46,619 nucleotides of DNA from Chlorobiaceae bacterium (GTDB lineage Bacteria; Bacteroidota; Chlorobiia; Chlorobiales; Chlorobiaceae). The position numbers were made by a program, and so were the translations under genes. The notes under the pieces were generated by a model, which saw nothing but the letters and a program-made list of their open reading frames with translations, did not search any database and was not told where the DNA came from. Every line of letters starts with the position of its first letter. The first letter of the stretch is position 1. Shown piece after piece: positions 46,053 to 46,619 of the stretch. The stretch is taken from contig JAAXWP010000015.1 in the NCBI GenBank assembly GCA_013334925.1, positions 1 through 46,619 of the forward strand, written 5' to 3'.

Positions 46053-46332
46053 GTGACGAGTGACAAGTGACGAGTGACGAGTGACAAGTGACGAGTGACG
46101 AGTGACGAGTGACGAGTGACGAGTGACGAGTGACAAGTGACAAGTGACGAGTGACAAGTGACAAGTGACAAGTGACGAGTGACAAGTGACAAGTGACGAG
46201 TGACGAGTGACAAGTGACGAGTGACGAGTGACAAGTGACAAGTGACGAGTGACAAGTGACAAGTGACAAGTGACAAGTGACAAGTGACAAGTGACAAGTG
46301 ACAAGTGACAAGTGACAAGTGACAAGTGACGA
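46053..46332 (+). repeat. 40-copy GTGACRA heptanucleotide array with two-state variable base
   Basis: Exactly 40 contiguous units of 7 bp, all GTGACGA or GTGACAA, with no other change (280 bp). By hand count 17 units carry G and 23 carry A at position 6. From the left the pattern is GAGGAGGGGGGAAGAAAGAA, then GGAGGAAGAA followed by nine A and one G. The array starts 3 bp past the ftsK stop and ends in GTTTCTGG. Because 7 is not a multiple of 3, every frame gives a 7-residue protein repeat (such as LVTCHLS on the minus strand), which makes spurious reading frames. It resembles the short tandem heptamers of cyanobacteria in kind, not sequence. Confidence 0.95.
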
Positions 46333-46390
46333 GTTTCTGGTAGGGGCACGGTGTGTCGTTCCTCTGTTTGTAACTGATTTTCTTCAATAG

Positions 46391-46418
46391 CCCCGTCCCG
46401 AAAGCTTTCGGGACGGGG
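46391..46418. repeat. Perfect 28-bp palindrome
   Basis: CCCCGTCCCGAAAG is followed immediately by its exact complement at 46405-46418, with no loop base. It lies in the gene-free end region 46050-46619 and could form a hairpin or cruciform, or act as a terminator for the ftsK transcript. Confidence 0.8.
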
Positions 46419-46457
46419 TACACTGACAGCTCCCCCACGCCAATCTCATTTATCTGG

Positions 46458-46488
46458 TTGTCATGCTTCGCTCCGCTCAGCATGACAA
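46458..46488. repeat. Inverted repeat with 10-bp arms
   Basis: TTGTCATGCT (46458-46467) pairs perfectly with AGCATGACAA (46479-46488) around TCGCTCCGCTC. TGTCATyCT-ended repeats of this sort are widely scattered in bacterial genomes (recalled); the copy at 28021-28107 has similar TGTCAT ends. Confidence 0.65.
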
Positions 46489-46515
46489 GAGAGGGGATAT
46501 TTTTTTCTATCTCCT

Positions 46516-46619
46516 CCCCGGGCTGAAGCCCGGGGCAATTGAATGAAAAGAAGAGGATACTCAATGTCCGTCGGGATAAATCCCTCCTGAATGCAAGAGC
46601 CTGAAGCCCGGGGCTACAC
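46516..46619. repeat. Second copy of the double-hairpin dispersed repeat
   Basis: CCCCGGGCT-GA-AGCCCGGGG (46516-46535) and GGGAT-AA-ATCCC (46573-46584) repeat the plan of the element at 38980-39046, with the shared linker words GAATG and AATGTCCG. A further CCTGAAGCCCGGGGCTAC at 46600-46617 looks like the start of another copy, cut off by the window end. Confidence 0.75.

Noticed and set aside
46053-46332. CRISPR array
   Set aside because: Units are 7 bp and contiguous, with no unique spacers and no cas genes nearby.
43542-46349. A 935-codon open frame on the minus strand, antisense to ftsK and running through the heptamer array
   Set aside because: Its start is inside the repeat, giving LVTCHLS repeats, and the rest is a His/Arg/Asp-rich shadow of a clear FtsK gene; no domain is recognisable.

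Overview
The window is about 46.6 kb of densely coded, GC-rich bacterial chromosome. It looks like a green sulfur bacterium of the Chlorobium/Chlorobaculum type, or a close relative. That is an inference from gene content: a short Bacteroidota/Chlorobiota-type primary sigma factor, a GlmU-like sugar-nucleotidyltransferase family typical of that superphylum, the BshC bacillithiol enzyme, ResB/CcsA (system II) cytochrome c maturation, a patatin-BamA fusion, ThyX, and start codons that mostly lack a Shine-Dalgarno sequence. No rRNA, tRNA, CRISPR array or prophage was seen.

Layout. 1-126 is the tail of an IS256-type insertion sequence, followed by a LysE-type exporter. 920-6556 holds rpmE-frr (minus), divergent recG, then rsgA and an aldehyde dehydrogenase. 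6645-7865 encodes a coiled-coil LuxR-type regulator, with a 472-bp gene-poor region in front of it. 8338-12406 is a plus-strand run: low-molecular-weight tyrosine phosphatase, lipid kinase, GlmU-like protein, trpG and a LOG-family protein. 12366-15416 is a cytochrome c block: a haem-binding protein, then a Cys-rich HTH regulator, ResB and CcsA. 15477-20838 (minus) is patatin-BamA fusion, surE, bshC. 20880-27324 holds accD, thyX (minus), clpP, valS and sigA. 27447-34243 (minus) holds two paralogous secreted proteins, a SAM hydrolase, an LptF/LptG permease and an M16 lipoprotein peptidase. 34559-38913 is uvrB and a bifunctional rel. 39148-46049 holds an outer-membrane protein, a lemA/TPM/TPM cluster, and gcvT-ftsK joined by a 4-bp overlap. 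46050-46619 is a repeat-filled intergenic region.

Most genes are housekeeping: translation, DNA repair, protein turnover, lipid and nucleotide synthesis, stringent response, chromosome segregation. The unusual part is between the genes. A perfect 40-copy heptanucleotide array with a two-state variable base abuts ftsK. A three-copy version lies behind recG and starts with the same 24 bases. Two loci carry 9-bp units in oppositely oriented arms. A double-hairpin repeat, a REP-like inverted repeat and several terminator-like palindromes also occur. They sit mostly just past stop codons or between convergent genes, which suggests roles in 3'-end formation or slippage-driven repeat growth.
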